Shown here piece by piece: positions 1 through 9,587 of a stretch of 64,000 nt of DNA (its first letter is position 1; each line of letters starts with the position of its first letter). The position numbers and the translations under genes are program-made. Origin of the DNA: Pirellulaceae bacterium (GTDB lineage Bacteria; Planctomycetota; Planctomycetia; Pirellulales; Pirellulaceae). The notes under the pieces are model-generated. The model had not been told where the DNA came from, ran no database searches, and saw nothing but the letters and a program-made list of their open reading frames with translations. The stretch spans positions 1 to 64,000 of the forward strand of contig BPJU01000005.1 in the NCBI GenBank assembly GCA_026004775.1. Direction: 5' to 3'.

Positions 1-480
1 AAAAACGGGGCCACCTTCGGGCGTACCAGTACACCCATCGAGCTGACATTTGCCGTAGGGGGGCGGGTTGAACCCTGGAGACTGACAATCTGTATCTTGA
101 GGTAACTGAAACTGAAAGAGGCTCTCATCGCAGTTGTCCGCCGGTGTTTGTAGTCGAATGCGGCGTTGCGTCCATCTTGGCGATGATGGCGACATTACCA
201 TCCGACAATTATCTTGCTGCCCTGACGGTGTAGGTTCGCAAGCCGCATAGAAGAATTGGTTATCGATACAGAAATTCGGGTCGCAGGGATCAACCATATT
301 TATCGGATGGTAACACTCATAAATGTGCACGGACTCCTCCCTGCAATTGCTGCAGCCCTCTATGCTTAACGTACCGTAAATTGACCACTTTACCAGGATG
401 CCACTTAACACGTATGTCGCCGACACAAACGTCCCTGTCAAGACGCACATTCCTAGCAATTGTGCCAATTTGGCCTTCAT
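1..480 (-). CDS. Cys-rich signal-anchored small protein (left copy, 3' end off window)
   Basis: This is the near-identical counterpart of the gene at 4142-4651; about 30 bases of the 3' end lie beyond the window. An AGAGGAG ribosome binding site precedes the ATG at 480. After an N-terminal hydrophobic helix the protein has many cysteines in an exported-looking region. It is the last gene of the duplicated unit, about 410 bases downstream of the glycosyltransferase. Nothing in the visible part suggests inactivation. No named family was recognised; see the right copy for detail. Confidence 0.7.
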   Translation of the reverse strand, partial: MKAKLAQLLGMCVLTGTFVSATYVLSGILVKWSIYGTLSIEGCSNCREESVHIYECYHPINMVDPCDPNFCIDNQFFYAACEPTPSGQQDNCRMVMSPSSPRWTQRRIRLQTPADNCDESLFQFQLPQDTDCQSPGFNPPPYGKCQLDGCTGTPEGGPVF

Positions 481-892
481 GGGAAAACTCCTCTTGCCAA
501 CCGCCTGCCACACCTTTCAACTTACCTTTAGATCTTACCAGGACCGCTTCGCACGCCACAACCGGTCAAAGAGCACACTTACCCGCAATTCAGGGACGGG
601 TGGCCCTCGGATCCAACGGCTCAATCCACTGAGGCCTACGCCCCGATGGCCGAAATTCGCCAGGCACATCCGGTTCATCTTAGTAATCGTCCTCAGGTGC
701 TAGTATAATGACGGGCAGTGCCATTACGAATGGCGAAACGTTTGCCACGGTTCCCTGCATGCCGTAGCGCCAATATCCTGAACACTCCACCCACACTTGA
801 AAGATTGCGACGTGCCCTCCGCTGAGGCGCCGTCAACAATGATTGTCTGTTTCATGCGAGCGGCAAGCCCCCGATCCTAAAGGCACTAATCG
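481..892. other. Non-coding gap (left copy)
   Basis: About 410 bases lie between the glycosyltransferase stop and the start of the Cys-rich gene. Short ORFs here are shadows. It matches 4652-5063 almost perfectly. No convincing promoter, RNA or terminator was seen. Confidence 0.5.
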
Positions 893-2788
893 TTAGGTTC
901 CATCACCATATTCCGATCCGCGAGGGCGCTTTTGTAGGGGCATTGGCTCAGAACCCACTCCCGGCAGCCCTAGTTGTCTCCGCACCCGGTTTACTTCCCA
1001 AAGTTCTAAATGATAGATGTAAATAGAATAACCGGCATAGGCCACAGGCCGGAAATGAAGGAAGTACCGGTAGCGGTTGTCATACGCGCGCAATCGATTG
1101 ACGCTCACGGCATGCCAGCCAGGTATAGGGCCAACTGTCATATTTTCGGGAACGGATTCACCGAAGAACTCTGGGCCAGAGGGCGGTGCCGGATCGTGAA
1201 GATCGGCCACTGAGGCAGAGTAAAAATTCCAATAAGCAAGATAAATGGGCCTGGCGTCCGGATGCCGGTCACACCAACCCTTCAAGTACCACAGATCTTG
1301 TCCCCAGTCGATATTACTGTCAACCAGGTGCTCGTGTCCGTGAAGGGGACCGCCTGCCAGTTCGTTGAAATAAGACAGGCTGTGTGGATATACGGCAAGG
1401 CTACTCGTCACGGTTGCGACTAACGCACCTGCTACGAACGCACCGCCAACAGCGCGCGGAATCCCAGGTATAGCTCCCTGAAAGGCATACGCGCACTTGC
1501 TGGCCCATACCAGCAAAAATGGCAGCGCCGGCAGTATGTATCGCAAGTGGTGGTTAAACCCCGTCTGAGAACTCACCAAAAAAATCACCGCTAGCGCCGG
1601 TGCCAGCAGTACAACTTCATCCAGCCAGCGGCTCAACCGCAACCAGGCAATGACGCTCATCACCAGCGCACAATCCATAAGCAGCCACGTGCCATGGGGA
1701 ATCTTCACCAGTAGCCCATACAGGTAGTAGTACCACCAGCCTCCGAACCGCCATTCACCTCGTAAATAGGACCACGCGCCATTCTCGAAACCACTTTTCT
1801 GTTGGTCGATACCCAACAAGTACTGTTCCGGCACCGGAACCGGAAGGCGGCCCAATAATGTGCCGGCAAAGCGATTCCCGACAGGCGGGCTTGCCTGGGT
1901 GACGTGTCGGCCCCCTAGCGCCCGGCTTACAAACGTGTATTGTCCCAGCGGCTGAAAGGTGCCCGAAAAACCGTATCCCGCATTAATCACCCACCATGCA
2001 ACTGCTACGATCACGAACAATTGCGCTACTTGTGACGGAACGTCGCCAGATACGGCGTGAGCCGTGCGCCAGACGATCCATAAGATAAACCAGACCAGAG
2101 GCAGAATGACCCACGTGAATTTTGATAGTTCGGCCAGCCCTAGCATTATCCCACACAGCGTCGCTGCTGTCCATTGAGGGCATTGAAGCCACTTCCAAAA
2201 ACAGTAATGGGCAGCTAGACCAAGCGCGGCCGCCCCAGTGTCGGGCGCAATCAATTGCGCGTGCCCCAACACCAGGGGACAGAAACACCACAACACCAGG
2301 GCAACCACTGCGGGCCCGGGACCAAAAATCTCTCGAGCCCACAAGAAGCACACCCAACCCGCCAGCAAACTGAATGGAATACATGCCCACCGTGCCCATG
2401 CGAATTGCCAGCGAGTCCGCTGCCACGACTGACTGCGAAGAATCTGCTCGCCAATCGAAAACTCCGATCTACCAAACTCAGCTATCCGAATCTGTTGCCA
2501 ATCGACTCCAGGCGGATCCAACAGCACGGGCAGCGCCGCTACCATGCGTACCAGAGGAGGGTTGACTCGGTAGAGTTGAAAATCACCCGTGTGCCAATGG
2601 CTCAAACCCGCCGCCAGATGGCCAATTTCATCGAAAGCCGGGCTGTGCACGAACGCGCCATAGGCCAACATAAGGCCATGCACGACTAGTAGTGCCACGA
2701 CTACAGCACCAAGACGCACCTCGGCCCACGGCCCAGCGCCAGACCTGTCGCCCCCCTTGCGGCTGCCTTCGGCGCCCGACACGCCCAT
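893..2788 (-). CDS. GT-C fold membrane glycosyltransferase (left copy)
   Basis: Polytopic membrane protein of 631 residues from the chosen ATG at 2788, which has a GGAGGGG ribosome binding site at ideal spacing. The frame stays open upstream to 2890, but that extension is an artefact: a single-base insertion near 2810 joins it to the out-of-frame tail of the neighbouring gene. The first luminal loop contains FDEIGHLAAG and FQLYRVNPPLV, typical of ArnT/PMT-like GT-C enzymes that use polyprenyl-phosphate sugars (family knowledge). It is nearly identical to 5064-6959, differing by a few residues (for example M/I and A/P around 1650-1680). The acceptor is unknown. Confidence 0.85.
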   Translation of the reverse strand: MGVSGAEGSRKGGDRSGAGPWAEVRLGAVVVALLVVHGLMLAYGAFVHSPAFDEIGHLAAGLSHWHTGDFQLYRVNPPLVRMVAALPVLLDPPGVDWQQIRIAEFGRSEFSIGEQILRSQSWQRTRWQFAWARWACIPFSLLAGWVCFLWAREIFGPGPAVVALVLWCFCPLVLGHAQLIAPDTGAAALGLAAHYCFWKWLQCPQWTAATLCGIMLGLAELSKFTWVILPLVWFILWIVWRTAHAVSGDVPSQVAQLFVIVAVAWWVINAGYGFSGTFQPLGQYTFVSRALGGRHVTQASPPVGNRFAGTLLGRLPVPVPEQYLLGIDQQKSGFENGAWSYLRGEWRFGGWWYYYLYGLLVKIPHGTWLLMDCALVMSVIAWLRLSRWLDEVVLLAPALAVIFLVSSQTGFNHHLRYILPALPFLLVWASKCAYAFQGAIPGIPRAVGGAFVAGALVATVTSSLAVYPHSLSYFNELAGGPLHGHEHLVDSNIDWGQDLWYLKGWCDRHPDARPIYLAYWNFYSASVADLHDPAPPSGPEFFGESVPENMTVGPIPGWHAVSVNRLRAYDNRYRYFLHFRPVAYAGYSIYIYHLELWEVNRVRRQLGLPGVGSEPMPLQKRPRGSEYGDGT

Positions 2789-2830
2789 CCAGCCCCTCCA
2801 TTTCTTTTTCCCCTTCACCCATTGGCCCGC

Positions 2831-3942
2831 TAGCCCCCTGTCCCGGCACGCCCGTCGCTTCCGCCACCAGGGGATCACCAAAAGTAGCAAGCCGATGATG
2901 CGCCAAATTCACCACCAACACCAAAACATACCCCGAAGCGCGCCCCAACGGCCGCCCCACGGGCTCGGCACGGGATTCTCCCCGACCCCTTACCTTGCCC
3001 TCCTCCGAAATGGTAAAAACTTCACCGGTCCGTCTATCCGGTCACCAGAGAGTTAGGAACGTTGCCGGTCAAATACCCGCGCACCTCTTGGTATAACGGC
3101 TCGTCCTTCTCCAACGCCACTTCTTCATACCACACTTCCCATACCTCATCCCCGCCAACAACAAATTTCCCTCGCCGAGGAAAAAAACAATCGCCGCTTC
3201 GCTGTATGTCGAAATTTTCCATGACTACGTATGGCTTATCAAAATGTGGATTATGAAACTCAGCCTTACGCACCATGTATGCCGCATCCGGGTCAAGAAC
3301 CAGTTCCCAACGCCCCGTGATATCCTTTACTGGAGAACCGGCCCACTGCCTTCACCATGAGACCCTTGCCATCCGGCGTGCTACTAACTTCCTCAAAAAC
3401 GTCGACAAACACACTGAACCCCCGGCCGGTGGTAAGCAAGAAGGGAGCATAAAAATTCATCAAAGTGGGGCCGCCAGGCAGGATACAAATCTATTACATT
3501 GTACACCGGTTCCTCCTTTAGCACCTGATTGTTCGAATTGATTCTCCTCCGTAAAACAAAGTCCACACACCCTTCCAGGTCATGGTCAACAAGGGCGGCT
3601 ATCTCGTGCCTGTGTATCCACCTCACAAACAAGACCTTCTTCAGAAAGCTTGGCATGTTCACGGTCGAATTTCGGAAAATTGTATCCGTACATGTCAGTG
3701 ACGTGCCTTCCTTCAAACCACGTATAGCGCCATTGGTATTCCCGCTGCCAGTAAAACAGATGAGCCGGCGGCTGCACCGCGTGCCCCCGGGCACGCATCC
3801 CCGCAGCATAAACTGCGTCTACTGTGCTCCATTTATCTTGAACAGTCCGAGCACCTTCGGCACACCATCCTTGCACCACCACCAAAGGAGAGACGGCAGC
3901 GAAAAAGCTATACATGATAAGAAACATGCGGGAACAGCCCAT
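2831..3942 (-). pseudogene. Frameshifted copy of membrane-anchored exported protein
   Basis: This is the left-copy counterpart of the intact gene at 7000-8103. Relative to it there are extra single bases near 2851, 2915, 3040, 3324, 3473 and 3601, so the reading frame is broken into fragments (3586-3942, 3393-3585, 3034-3276 and others). Recognisable pieces remain in order: the signal-peptide region, the central domain, and the C-terminal tail with its basic cluster. The number of lesions, together with true substitutions, argues for real decay rather than one sequencing error. Confidence 0.8.
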
Positions 3943-4141
3943 GGTTGCTAGCCTTTGCAAAAGACCCAGGATAATGGTAAACATTGCGCAACCTGCAATC
4001 GTCCAATCCTACCATATCTTGCGCACCAACCTTTTACCACATTCTTTCCGCTCCCTTTTTTGTCGCACACCGAAACCACCTCAACTCGTAACACCGTAGA
4101 GTATCATTAGTAGGCTCAGCATGTCCTCGCTGTAAACAACC

Positions 4142-4651
4142 TCAGCCACATATTAGTCTTCCCCACTGACGAAAAACGGGGCCACCTTCGGGCGTACCAG
4201 TACACCCATCGAGCTGACATTTGCCGTAGGGGGGCGGGTTGAACCCTGGAGACTGACAATCTGTATCTTGAGGTAACTGAAACTGAAAGAGGCTCTCATC
4301 GCAGTTGTCCGCCGGTGTTTGTAGTCGAATGCGGCGTTGCGTCCATCTTGGCGATGATGGCGACATTACCATCCGACAATTATCTTGCTGCCCTGACGGT
4401 GTAGGTTCGCAAGCCGCATAGAAGAATTGGTTATCGATACAGAAATTCGGGTCGCAGGGATCAACCATATTTATCGGATGGTAACACTCATAAATGTGCA
4501 CGGACTCCTCCCTGCAATTGCTGCAGCCCTCTATGCTTAACGTACCGTAAATTGACCACTTTACCAGGATGCCACTTAACACGTATGTCGCCGACACAAA
4601 CGTCCCTGTCAAGACGCACATTCCTAGCAATTGTGCCAATTTGGCCTTCAT
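4142..4651 (-). CDS. Cys-rich signal-anchored small protein
   Basis: The protein has 169 residues from the ATG at 4651, chosen because AGAGGAG lies directly upstream; an upstream ATG at 4684 lacks this. A hydrophobic segment at about residues 7-28 acts as signal peptide or anchor, leaving a mature region with 12 cysteines and no recognisable domain. One stretch (CIDNQFFYAACEP) resembles stretches in two other small Cys-rich proteins of this window (19645-20073 and 59210-59716). It lies downstream of a GT-C glycosyltransferase and an exported membrane-anchored protein, the same kind of partner as at the other two loci. The function is unknown; disulfide-rich surface or periplasmic protein is inferred. 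Confidence 0.75.
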   Translation of the reverse strand: MKAKLAQLLGMCVLTGTFVSATYVLSGILVKWSIYGTLSIEGCSNCREESVHIYECYHPINMVDPCDPNFCIDNQFFYAACEPTPSGQQDNCRMVMSPSSPRWTQRRIRLQTPADNCDESLFQFQLPQDTDCQSPGFNPPPYGKCQLDGCTGTPEGGPVFRQWGRLICG

Positions 4652-5063
4652 GGGAAAACTCCTCTTGCCAACCGCCTGCCACACCTTTCAACTTACCTTT
4701 AGATCTTACCAGGACCGCTTCGCACGCCACAACCGGTCAAAGAGCACACTTACCCGCAATTCAGGGACGGGTGGCCCTCGGATCCAACGGCTCAATCCAC
4801 TGAGGCCTACGCCCCGATGGCCGAAATTCGCCAGGCACATCCGGTTCATCTTAGTAATCGTCCTCAGGTGCTAGTATAATGACGGGCAGTGCCATTACGA
4901 ATGGCGAAACGTTTGCCACGGTTCCCTGCATGCCGTAGCGCCAATATCCTGAACACTCCACCCACACTTGAAAGATTGCGACGTGCCCTCCGCTGAGGCG
5001 CCGTCAACAATGATTGTCTGTTTCATGCGAGCGGCAAGCCCCCGATCCTAAAGGCACTAATCG
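4652..5063. other. Non-coding gap (right copy)
   Basis: About 410 bases with no supportable gene, between the glycosyltransferase and the Cys-rich gene. A plus-strand TATAAT-like hexamer occurs near 4875, but no plus-strand gene follows it. The length suggests that the Cys-rich gene could have its own promoter. Confidence 0.45.
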
Positions 5064-6959
5064 TTAGGTTCCATCACCATATTCCGATCCGCGAGGGCGC
5101 TTTTGTAGGGGCATTGGCTCAGAACCCACTCCCGGCAGCCCTAGTTGTCTCCGCACCCGGTTTACTTCCCAAAGTTCTAAATGATAGATGTAAATAGAAT
5201 AACCGGCATAGGCCACAGGCCGGAAATGAAGGAAGTACCGGTAGCGGTTGTCATACGCGCGCAATCGATTGACGCTCACGGCATGCCAGCCAGGTATAGG
5301 GCCAACTGTCATATTTTCGGGAACGGATTCACCGAAGAACTCTGGGCCAGAGGGCGGTGCCGGATCGTGAAGATCGGCCACTGAGGCAGAGTAAAAATTC
5401 CAATAAGCAAGATAAATGGGCCTGGCGTCCGGATGCCGGTCACACCAACCCTTCAAGTACCACAGATCTTGTCCCCAGTCGATATTACTGTCAACCAGGT
5501 GCTCGTGTCCGTGAAGGGGACCGCCTGCCAGTTCGTTGAAATAAGACAGGCTGTGTGGATATACGGCAAGGCTACTCGTCACGGTTGCGACTAACGCACC
5601 TGCTACGAACGCACCGCCAACAGCGCGCGGAATCCCAGGTATAGCTCCCTGAAAGGCATACGCGCACTTGCTGGCCCATACCAGCAAAAATGGCAGCGCC
5701 GGCAGTATGTATCGCAAGTGGTGGTTAAACCCCGTCTGAGAACTCACCAAAAAAATCACCGCTAGCGCCGGTGCCAGCAGTACAACTTCATCCAGCCAGC
5801 GGCTCAACCGCAACCAGGGAATGACGCTCATGACCAGCGCACAATCTATAAGCAGCCACGTGCCATGGGGAATCTTCACCAGTAGCCCATACAGGTAGTA
5901 GTACCACCAGCCTCCGAACCGCCATTCACCTCGTAAATAGGACCACGCGCCATTCTCGAAACCACTTTTCTGTTGGTCGATACCCAACAAGTACTGTTCC
6001 GGCACCGGAACCGGAAGGCGGCCCAATAATGTGCCGGCAAAGCGATTCCCGACAGGCGGGCTTGCCTGGGTGACGTGTCGGCCCCCTAGCGCCCGGCTTA
6101 CAAACGTGTATTGTCCCAGCGGCTGAAAGGTGCCCGAAAAACCGTATCCCGCATTAATCACCCACCATGCAACTGCTACGATCACGAACAATTGCGCTAC
6201 TTGTGACGGAACGTCGCCAGATACGGCGTGAGCCGTGCGCCAGACGATCCATAAGATAAACCAGACCAGAGGCAGAATGACCCACGTGAATTTTGATAGT
6301 TCGGCCAGCCCTAGCATTATCCCACACAGCGTCGCTGCTGTCCATTGAGGGCATTGAAGCCACTTCCAAAAACAGTAATGGGCAGCTAGACCAAGCGCGG
6401 CCGCCCCAGTGTCGGGCGCAATCAATTGCGCGTGCCCCAACACCAGGGGACAGAAACACCACAACACCAGGGCAACCACTGCGGGCCCGGGACCAAAAAT
6501 CTCTCGAGCCCACAAGAAGCACACCCAACCCGCCAGCAAACTGAATGGAATACATGCCCACCGTGCCCATGCGAATTGCCAGCGAGTCCGCTGCCACGAC
6601 TGACTGCGAAGAATCTGCTCGCCAATCGAAAACTCCGATCTACCAAACTCAGCTATCCGAATCTGTTGCCAATCGACTCCAGGCGGATCCAACAGCACGG
6701 GCAGCGCCGCTACCATGCGTACCAGAGGAGGGTTGACTCGGTAGAGTTGAAAATCACCCGTGTGCCAATGGCTCAAACCCGCCGCCAGATGGCCAATTTC
6801 ATCGAAAGCCGGGCTGTGCACGAACGCGCCATAGGCCAACATAAGGCCATGCACGACTAGTAGTGCCACGACTACAGCACCAAGACGCACCTCGGCCCAC
6901 GGCCCAGCGCCAGACCTGTCGCCCCCCTTGCGGCTGCCTTCGGCGCCCGACACGCCCAT
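5064..6959 (-). CDS. GT-C fold membrane glycosyltransferase (ArnT/PMT-like)
   Basis: The 631-residue integral membrane protein starts at the ATG at 6959 behind GGAGGGG; a GTG at 7019 in frame is less likely. An N-terminal helix is followed by a loop with FDEIGHLAAG and RVNPPLV, where the acidic residue is typical of the GT-C catalytic loop, then many hydrophobic helices, and a C-terminal soluble part with NIDWGQDLWYLKGW. Family knowledge suggests transfer of a sugar from a polyprenyl carrier on the outer face of the membrane. It starts about 40 bases after the exported-protein gene, so the two are probably co-transcribed. The acceptor could be one of the neighbouring exported proteins, but that is inference. 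Confidence 0.88.
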   Translation of the reverse strand: MGVSGAEGSRKGGDRSGAGPWAEVRLGAVVVALLVVHGLMLAYGAFVHSPAFDEIGHLAAGLSHWHTGDFQLYRVNPPLVRMVAALPVLLDPPGVDWQQIRIAEFGRSEFSIGEQILRSQSWQRTRWQFAWARWACIPFSLLAGWVCFLWAREIFGPGPAVVALVLWCFCPLVLGHAQLIAPDTGAAALGLAAHYCFWKWLQCPQWTAATLCGIMLGLAELSKFTWVILPLVWFILWIVWRTAHAVSGDVPSQVAQLFVIVAVAWWVINAGYGFSGTFQPLGQYTFVSRALGGRHVTQASPPVGNRFAGTLLGRLPVPVPEQYLLGIDQQKSGFENGAWSYLRGEWRFGGWWYYYLYGLLVKIPHGTWLLIDCALVMSVIPWLRLSRWLDEVVLLAPALAVIFLVSSQTGFNHHLRYILPALPFLLVWASKCAYAFQGAIPGIPRAVGGAFVAGALVATVTSSLAVYPHSLSYFNELAGGPLHGHEHLVDSNIDWGQDLWYLKGWCDRHPDARPIYLAYWNFYSASVADLHDPAPPSGPEFFGESVPENMTVGPIPGWHAVSVNRLRAYDNRYRYFLHFRPVAYAGYSIYIYHLELWEVNRVRRQLGLPGVGSEPMPLQKRPRGSEYGDGT

Positions 6960-6999
6960 CCAGCCCCTCCATTTCTTTTTCCCTTCACCCATTGGCCCG

Positions 7000-8103
7000 C
7001 TAGCCCCCTGTCCCGGCACGCCGTCGCTTCCGCCACCAGGGGATGACCAAAAGTAGCAAGCCGATGATGGCCAAATTCACCACCAACACCAAAACATACC
7101 CCGAAGCGCGCCCCAACGGCCGCCCCACGGGCTCGGCACGGGATTCTCCCCGACCCCTTACCTTGCCCTCCTCCGAAATGGTAAAAACTTCACCGGTCCG
7201 TCTATCGGTCACCAGAGAGTTAGGAACGTTGCCGGTCAAATACCCGCGCACCTCTTGGTATAACGGCTCGTCCTTCTCCAACGCCACTTCTTCATACCAC
7301 ACTTCCCATACCTCATCCCCGCCAACAACAAATTTCCCTCGCCGAGGAAAAAAACAATCGCCGCTTCGCTGTATGTCGAAATTTTCCATGACTACGTATG
7401 GCTTATCAAAATGTGGATTATGAAACTCAGCCTTACGCACCATGTATGCCGCATCCGGGTCAAGAACCAGTTCCCAACGCCCCGTGATATCTTTACTGGA
7501 GAACCGGCCCACTGCCTTCACCATGAGACCCTTGCCATCCGGCGTGCTACTAACTTCCTCAAAAACGTCGACAAACACACTGAACCCCCGGCCGGTGGTA
7601 AGCAAGAAGGGAGCATAAAAATTCATCAAAGTGGGGCCGCCAGGAGGATACAAATCTATTACATTGTACACCGGTTCCTCCTTTAGCACCTGATTGTTCG
7701 AATTGATTCTCCTCCGTAAAACAAAGTCCACACACCCTTCCAGGTCATGGTCAACAAGGGCGGCTATTCGTGCCTGTGTATCCACCTCACAAACAAGACC
7801 TTCTTCAGAAAGCTTGGCATGTTCACGGTCGAATTTCGGAAAATTGTATCCGTACATGTCAGTGACGTGCCTTCCTTCAAACCACGTATAGCGCCATTGG
7901 TATTCCCGCTGCCAGTAAAACAGATGAGCCGGCGGCTGCACCGCGTGTCCCCGGGCACGCATCCCCGCAGCATAAACTGCATCTGCTGTCCTCCATTTAT
8001 CTTGAACGGTGCGAGCACTTTCCACACACCATCCTTCCACCACCACAGCAGAGACAGCAGCGAAAAAGCTATAGATGATAAGCAACATGCGAAAACAACC
8101 CAT
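7000..8103 (-). CDS. Exported protein with C-terminal membrane anchor
   Basis: The protein has about 367 residues from the ATG at 8103, which begins a signal peptide (MGCFRMLLIIYSFFAAVSA); an upstream ATG at 8172 adds an unlikely leader. A soluble region rich in beta-type sequence follows, including VLDPDAAYMVRKAEF and FFPRRGKFVVGG. It ends in a hydrophobic helix (about VLVLVVNLAIIGLLLLVIPW) and a basic tail with RKRRR. The overall plan recalls LolA-like/outer-membrane-lipoprotein-sorting proteins common in planctomycetes, but I cannot prove that fold. The proteins at 20129 and 59835 share size, topology and a Cys-rich neighbour. It is the first gene of a three-gene unit. Confidence 0.75.
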   Translation of the reverse strand: MGCFRMLLIIYSFFAAVSAVVVEGWCVESARTVQDKWRTADAVYAAGMRARGHAVQPPAHLFYWQREYQWRYTWFEGRHVTDMYGYNFPKFDREHAKLSEEGLVCEVDTQARIAALVDHDLEGCVDFVLRRRINSNNQVLKEEPVYNVIDLYPPGGPTLMNFYAPFLLTTGRGFSVFVDVFEEVSSTPDGKGLMVKAVGRFSSKDITGRWELVLDPDAAYMVRKAEFHNPHFDKPYVVMENFDIQRSGDCFFPRRGKFVVGGDEVWEVWYEEVALEKDEPLYQEVRGYLTGNVPNSLVTDRRTGEVFTISEEGKVRGRGESRAEPVGRPLGRASGYVLVLVVNLAIIGLLLLVIPWWRKRRRAGTGG

Positions 8104-8214
8104 GGTCGCTAGCCTTTGGAAAAGACCCAAAATAATGGTAAACACCGCACAACCGCAATCGTCCAATCCCACCAGATCTTGCGCACCAGACGTTTACCAC
8201 ATCTCTTCGCGTCT

Positions 8215-9008
8215 TCAGAACGCCAAGCACACCCTTTGATCTACATTACCGGCTCGAATGTCCGGTGCTCCTTGCCCGCTTGCCTGAGGTCCTACCCGCA
8301 AACGACGCGAACCGTAGACCACATCGGCACGCCCAGCCAACAACGGCTCGATCAGCCTCGGATAGTCTTCCGGATTATACTCCCAATCCGTATCCTCCAT
8401 CAATAAAAACCGTCCGCCACCATCTGCCAACCCGCACGCGGTTCACATTGACAGCAAACCAGCCGGGCACGGGCCCCACCACCGCCGTAAAGAAAAAGAC
8501 TCCCCGAAAAAGGCCGCCGGCCGGAGCACGGTCGCCGGCTCCACCGTTTTGCCATCCGGCGTTTTAAGATACCGCAGGTTTTCGCTCTTTGAAACATACT
8601 CAAGCACATATACCAAACGCCCATCAACAGTCTCACGTCCGACAAGACGAAGCTTTGCCGACGAAAGGAGAAAAAAAGGTCAAACCAATGCAGATGTGAT
8701 TCGCCGCGATAATTAACGGGCGAGGCCCAGTCCCAAACACCGTTCGGTATCCCTAAGGGTGGCACCATGAATGACACCGGGTAAATATCATCCGTGCTAA
8801 TCGTTCCCCGAGATGTCCCCTTGTTATCCACACCCCACCACACTCGTATAAGCTTGCCACTGCTTGAGGGCAAGACAGAAGCCACCTGATAGTCTCGAAA
8901 AACACGGGACAACGTATCACCAGTACCCCTTAAACGATGAGTTCTCTGAGAACTAAGACGGGGAACAGCGGAAGATGCCTGCCATTGGCGTGCCCGCCGC
9001 GCTGTCAC
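8215..9008 (-). pseudogene. Mosaic of decayed gene fragments (GT2, GT-C tail, unknown)
   Basis: Reading on the minus strand, 8570-9000 holds a stretch of unknown protein with plausible coding character (DDIYPVSFMVPPLG, DGRLVYVLEYV) interrupted by frame changes. About 8440-8560 then resembles the C-terminal part of the GT-C glycosyltransferase at 5064 (VGPVPGWFAVNVNRVR against VGPIPGWHAVSVNRLR). Finally 8290-8430 encodes a short GT2 fragment (MEDTDWEYNPEDYPRLIEPL, ADVVYGSRRL) typical of dolichol-phosphate-mannose-synthase-like enzymes, with nothing of the family on either side. No intact gene is present; the region looks like a recombination scar beside the tandem duplication. Confidence 0.6.
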
Positions 9009-9176
9009 CTCGTCGCCATGATGTCAAAGGCCTCGCAGGTGTCAAGAGCTGCAGCCAGGTTCCCAACTAGTCCGGTCGGGGCCGGCCTGATGGTCGTGGC
9101 GGCCCTTTCATCTTGACCCTGGCAAGCCGCGAGCCTAAAGTTAGGGTAGGTGGGTTGGTGGTTTCGGAGAATACCA

Positions 9177-9587
9177 ATGGCGCGACCGAAGCCAAGTCGG
9201 CTTGTCACACTAGCGGCCACGATCGCACTGGCGGTAGGGCCGATTCTGCCGTCGGGCCAGCCGTGTTGCCGGCAACCCCAAGTGGCTCGCACTCCTCGAT
9301 CGGCGTGCTGTTGTACCGTTCGTAAAGGTCACTGCCCAGTCGCAACCGTGGATTCGCGCTGCCCGTGCGCTGTGCGGCCTGGGCCGCTCCAGGCACGGCA
9401 CGAGCCACAGGCGATCGCTCAACGCAACGCGGAGCGCCGCGGGGAGTGCACGCCGTGGCTGATGCCGCCCACCGTATCACCATGGACGGTGGCCGCCCGC
9501 ACGTTCCTCACCGCAACCCACACCTCGTTTTCCGCATGCCCGCTGTCGATCGCTCTTCACGAGTGGTTGTGCCGCTGGACGATTTAA
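9177..9587 (+). CDS. Small Cys-rich exported hypothetical protein
   Basis: The 136-residue product starts at the ATG at 9177 with a signal peptide (MARPKPSRLVTLAATIALAV) followed by cysteine-dense stretches (QPCCRQ, SACCCTVRKGHC, SRCPC). No conserved domain was recognised. It precedes the metal efflux genes in the same direction, separated by about 250 bases, so a periplasmic metal-binding or metal-sensing role is possible but only inferred from position and cysteine content. Codon use and the clean signal peptide favour a real gene. Confidence 0.5.
   Translation: MARPKPSRLVTLAATIALAVGPILPSGQPCCRQPQVARTPRSACCCTVRKGHCPVATVDSRCPCAVRPGPLQARHEPQAIAQRNAERRGECTPWLMPPTVSPWTVAARTFLTATHTSFSACPLSIALHEWLCRWTI

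Larger units (their letters stand above)
1..4171. repeat. Left copy of a 4171-bp tandem duplication
   Basis: Base 1 corresponds to base 4172, and the two copies run collinearly at an offset of 4171. From 1 to about 2790 they are almost identical, with only a few substitutions (for example around 1657-1680). From about 2790 to 4050 the left copy carries scattered substitutions and at least six single-base insertions relative to the right copy, which break the first gene of the unit. Similarity fades near 4050. The stretch 4051-4141 has no counterpart that I can see and no gene. The left edge of the unit lies outside the window. Confidence 0.93.
4172..8205. repeat. Right copy of the 4171-bp tandem duplication
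   Basis: This copy matches 1 to about 4050. Here all three minus-strand genes of the unit are open, so this is probably the functional copy. The match decays around 8190-8210, just upstream of the first gene of the unit, so the promoter regions of the two copies probably differ. Confidence 0.93.

Noticed and set aside
2789-2890. N-terminal extension of the left-copy glycosyltransferase
   Set aside because: It derives from a frameshift joining the tail of the adjacent gene; a clear ribosome binding site supports the start at 2788.
4865-4885. TATAAT-like promoter on the plus strand
   Set aside because: No plus-strand gene follows and the -35 match is poor.
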